DNA of 13,077 nucleotides from Flavobacteriales bacterium UBA2426. GTDB taxonomy: Bacteria > Bacteroidota > Bacteroidia > Flavobacteriales_F > PHOS-HE28. The first letter of the stretch is position 1. Each line of letters opens with the position of its first letter. The stretch covers positions 3,112-16,188 of the forward strand of contig DDRC01000100.1 of NCBI GenBank assembly GCA_002342985.1, written 5' to 3'. Positions 12,220 to 13,077 of this stretch are shown in pieces. The translations under genes were made by a program, and so were the position numbers. A model generated the notes under the pieces. It worked only from the letters and a program-made list of their open reading frames with translations, did no database searches and was not told the DNA's origin.

Positions 12220-13077
12220 ATGGCCATGGCCCATCCTTCGATCCGCGACCGCGCCACGGTCATCATCCCATGCTTCAACGTGGCGGAGTACGTGGGTGAA
12301 TGCCTTGCATCCGTGCTTGAGCAGGGGGCGGCGGTGCATGCGGTGCATTGCGTGGACAACGGATCGTCGGACGGCACGATCCAGGCCATCGATGCCTGGA
12401 GCAGGGCGAATCCCGGCCTGCGGGTGATCACGGAGCATGAGCCGCGCAGGGGCGCCAGCTCGGCGAGGAACCATCCGCTGCCGCGCGTGGAGACGGAGTG
12501 GGTGCAGTTCCTCGATGCCGATGACCTGCTCCTGCCAGGGAAGATCGCTGCGCAGCTGGCCACTGCGGCTGACGCGGATGTGCTCTACGAGAGCGCGGTG
12601 TACAGGAGCCTCGATGGCAGCGAACGGATGAAGGTCCCGGATGCCGATGTCGAGGTGGGGCTGGTGGCCGGCAACCTGGGGAACACCTGCGCCAACCTGT
12701 GGCGCACGGAGGCCCTTCGCGCCGTGAGCGGATGGGACCCGGGCCTCGCCAGCAGCCAGGAATACGACCTCATGCTGCGGCTCTACGAGGCGGGATGCAG
12801 GTTCCGCCGGCTGGGAGGCTGCCGCACCGTCGTGCGCGAGCGGCCATCGGGCCGGATCTCGCAGGGCGCCGAGGGCCGGCTCTGGAAGGTGCTCGTGCAG
12901 GTGCAGGAGCGCATGCTGGAGGCCTTTGTGCGGCGCCAGGGCACGGTGGATTGGCCGCGGGTGCGCCAGGCCTTCTTCGGCGGGTTGCGCATGCTGTACC
13001 CGCACGACCGCGACCTGGCGCTGCGCCTCTACCGGCGGTGGCTAGAGCCGCATGGCTTCGTGCCGGAGGCGGGCGGC
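12220..13077 (+). CDS. Family 2 glycosyltransferase (3' end beyond window)
   Basis: The frame is open from the ATG at 12220 to the last base, giving 286 residues with no stop, so the gene is cut by the window edge. It is a GT-A fold, GT2-type transferase that would move a sugar from a nucleotide-sugar donor to an envelope or exopolysaccharide acceptor. The sequence shows ATVIIPCFNVAEYVGECLASV at 12-32, the donor-binding CVDNGSSDGT at 44-53, and the DxD metal motif FLDADDLLLPGK at 98-109 (Asp99, Asp101). SSQEYDLMLRLYEAG at 178-192 probably holds the acceptor-side base (Glu181). The region after about 205 is charged and helical. No transmembrane segment is seen, so it is probably peripheral to the inner membrane. 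A second ATG at 12226 is an alternative start. The donor and acceptor are unknown because the neighbouring genes lie outside the window. Confidence 0.9.
   Translation, partial: MAMAHPSIRDRATVIIPCFNVAEYVGECLASVLEQGAAVHAVHCVDNGSSDGTIQAIDAWSRANPGLRVITEHEPRRGASSARNHPLPRVETEWVQFLDADDLLLPGKIAAQLATAADADVLYESAVYRSLDGSERMKVPDADVEVGLVAGNLGNTCANLWRTEALRAVSGWDPGLASSQEYDLMLRLYEAGCRFRRLGGCRTVVRERPSGRISQGAEGRLWKVLVQVQERMLEAFVRRQGTVDWPRVRQAFFGGLRMLYPHDRDLALRLYRRWLEPHGFVPEAGG

Noticed and set aside
11710..13005. 431-residue minus-strand open frame covering RidA and beyond
   Set aside because: Only the RidA part (to 12087) has family motifs. The rest is antisense to the glycosyltransferase and rich in His/Arg/Pro, as expected for a GC-rich shadow frame.
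1..13077. CRISPR array, tRNA or rRNA gene, insertion sequence, prophage or toxin-antitoxin pair
   Set aside because: I looked for regular repeats, cloverleaf ends, transposase motifs and small gene pairs on both strands and saw none that holds up.

Overview
The window most likely comes from a GC-rich member of the Bacteroidota, probably an uncultured Flavobacteriales lineage (inference). Direct support: a PorQ-type outer-membrane component of the type IX secretion system (T9SS), a large secreted protein with a T9SS C-terminal sorting domain, a Bacteroidota-style CMP kinase P-loop, and AT-rich TAnnTTTG-like boxes (the Bacteroidota sigma-A -7 element) just upstream of many start codons, with little sign of Shine-Dalgarno sites. 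No rRNA, tRNA, CRISPR, insertion sequence or phage gene was seen. It reads as ordinary chromosomal sequence with mostly single-gene units.

Layout. 22-1807 (+): porQ then cmk. 1808-2034: non-coding, with two inverted repeats, between convergent genes. 2035-3066 (-): tryptophan 2,3-dioxygenase. 3133-3579 (+): small secreted protein with a TonB-C-like domain, divergent from the dioxygenase. 3634-3670: strong palindrome in the convergent gap. 3703-7068 (-): alpha/beta hydrolase, then the T9SS-exported propeller protein, then a small periplasmic Spy-like protein. 7112-8212 (+): exported beta-helix-like protein, divergent from the hydrolase. 8234-9184 (+): CPBP-family intramembrane protease, overlapping tail-to-tail with a small S4 RNA-binding protein (9169-9396, -). 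9515-9727 (+): tiny putative lipoprotein. 9784-10620 (+): exported esterase. 10714-11703 (+): YeiH-family transporter, almost abutting a convergent RidA gene (11710-12087, -). 12220 to the window end (+): family 2 glycosyltransferase, cut by the window edge.

How the genes relate. The clearest functional link is secretion: PorQ belongs to the machinery that attaches T9SS cargo to the cell surface, and the protein at 4154-6214 is such a cargo. The remaining genes are housekeeping or stand-alone functions: nucleotide salvage, tryptophan catabolism, enamine/imine detoxification, transport and envelope proteins. I found no convincing multi-gene novel system. The most interesting signal is regulatory: -7-like boxes sit so close to several ATGs (3-5 nt) that leaderless mRNAs are predicted, and these boxes also help choose start codons.
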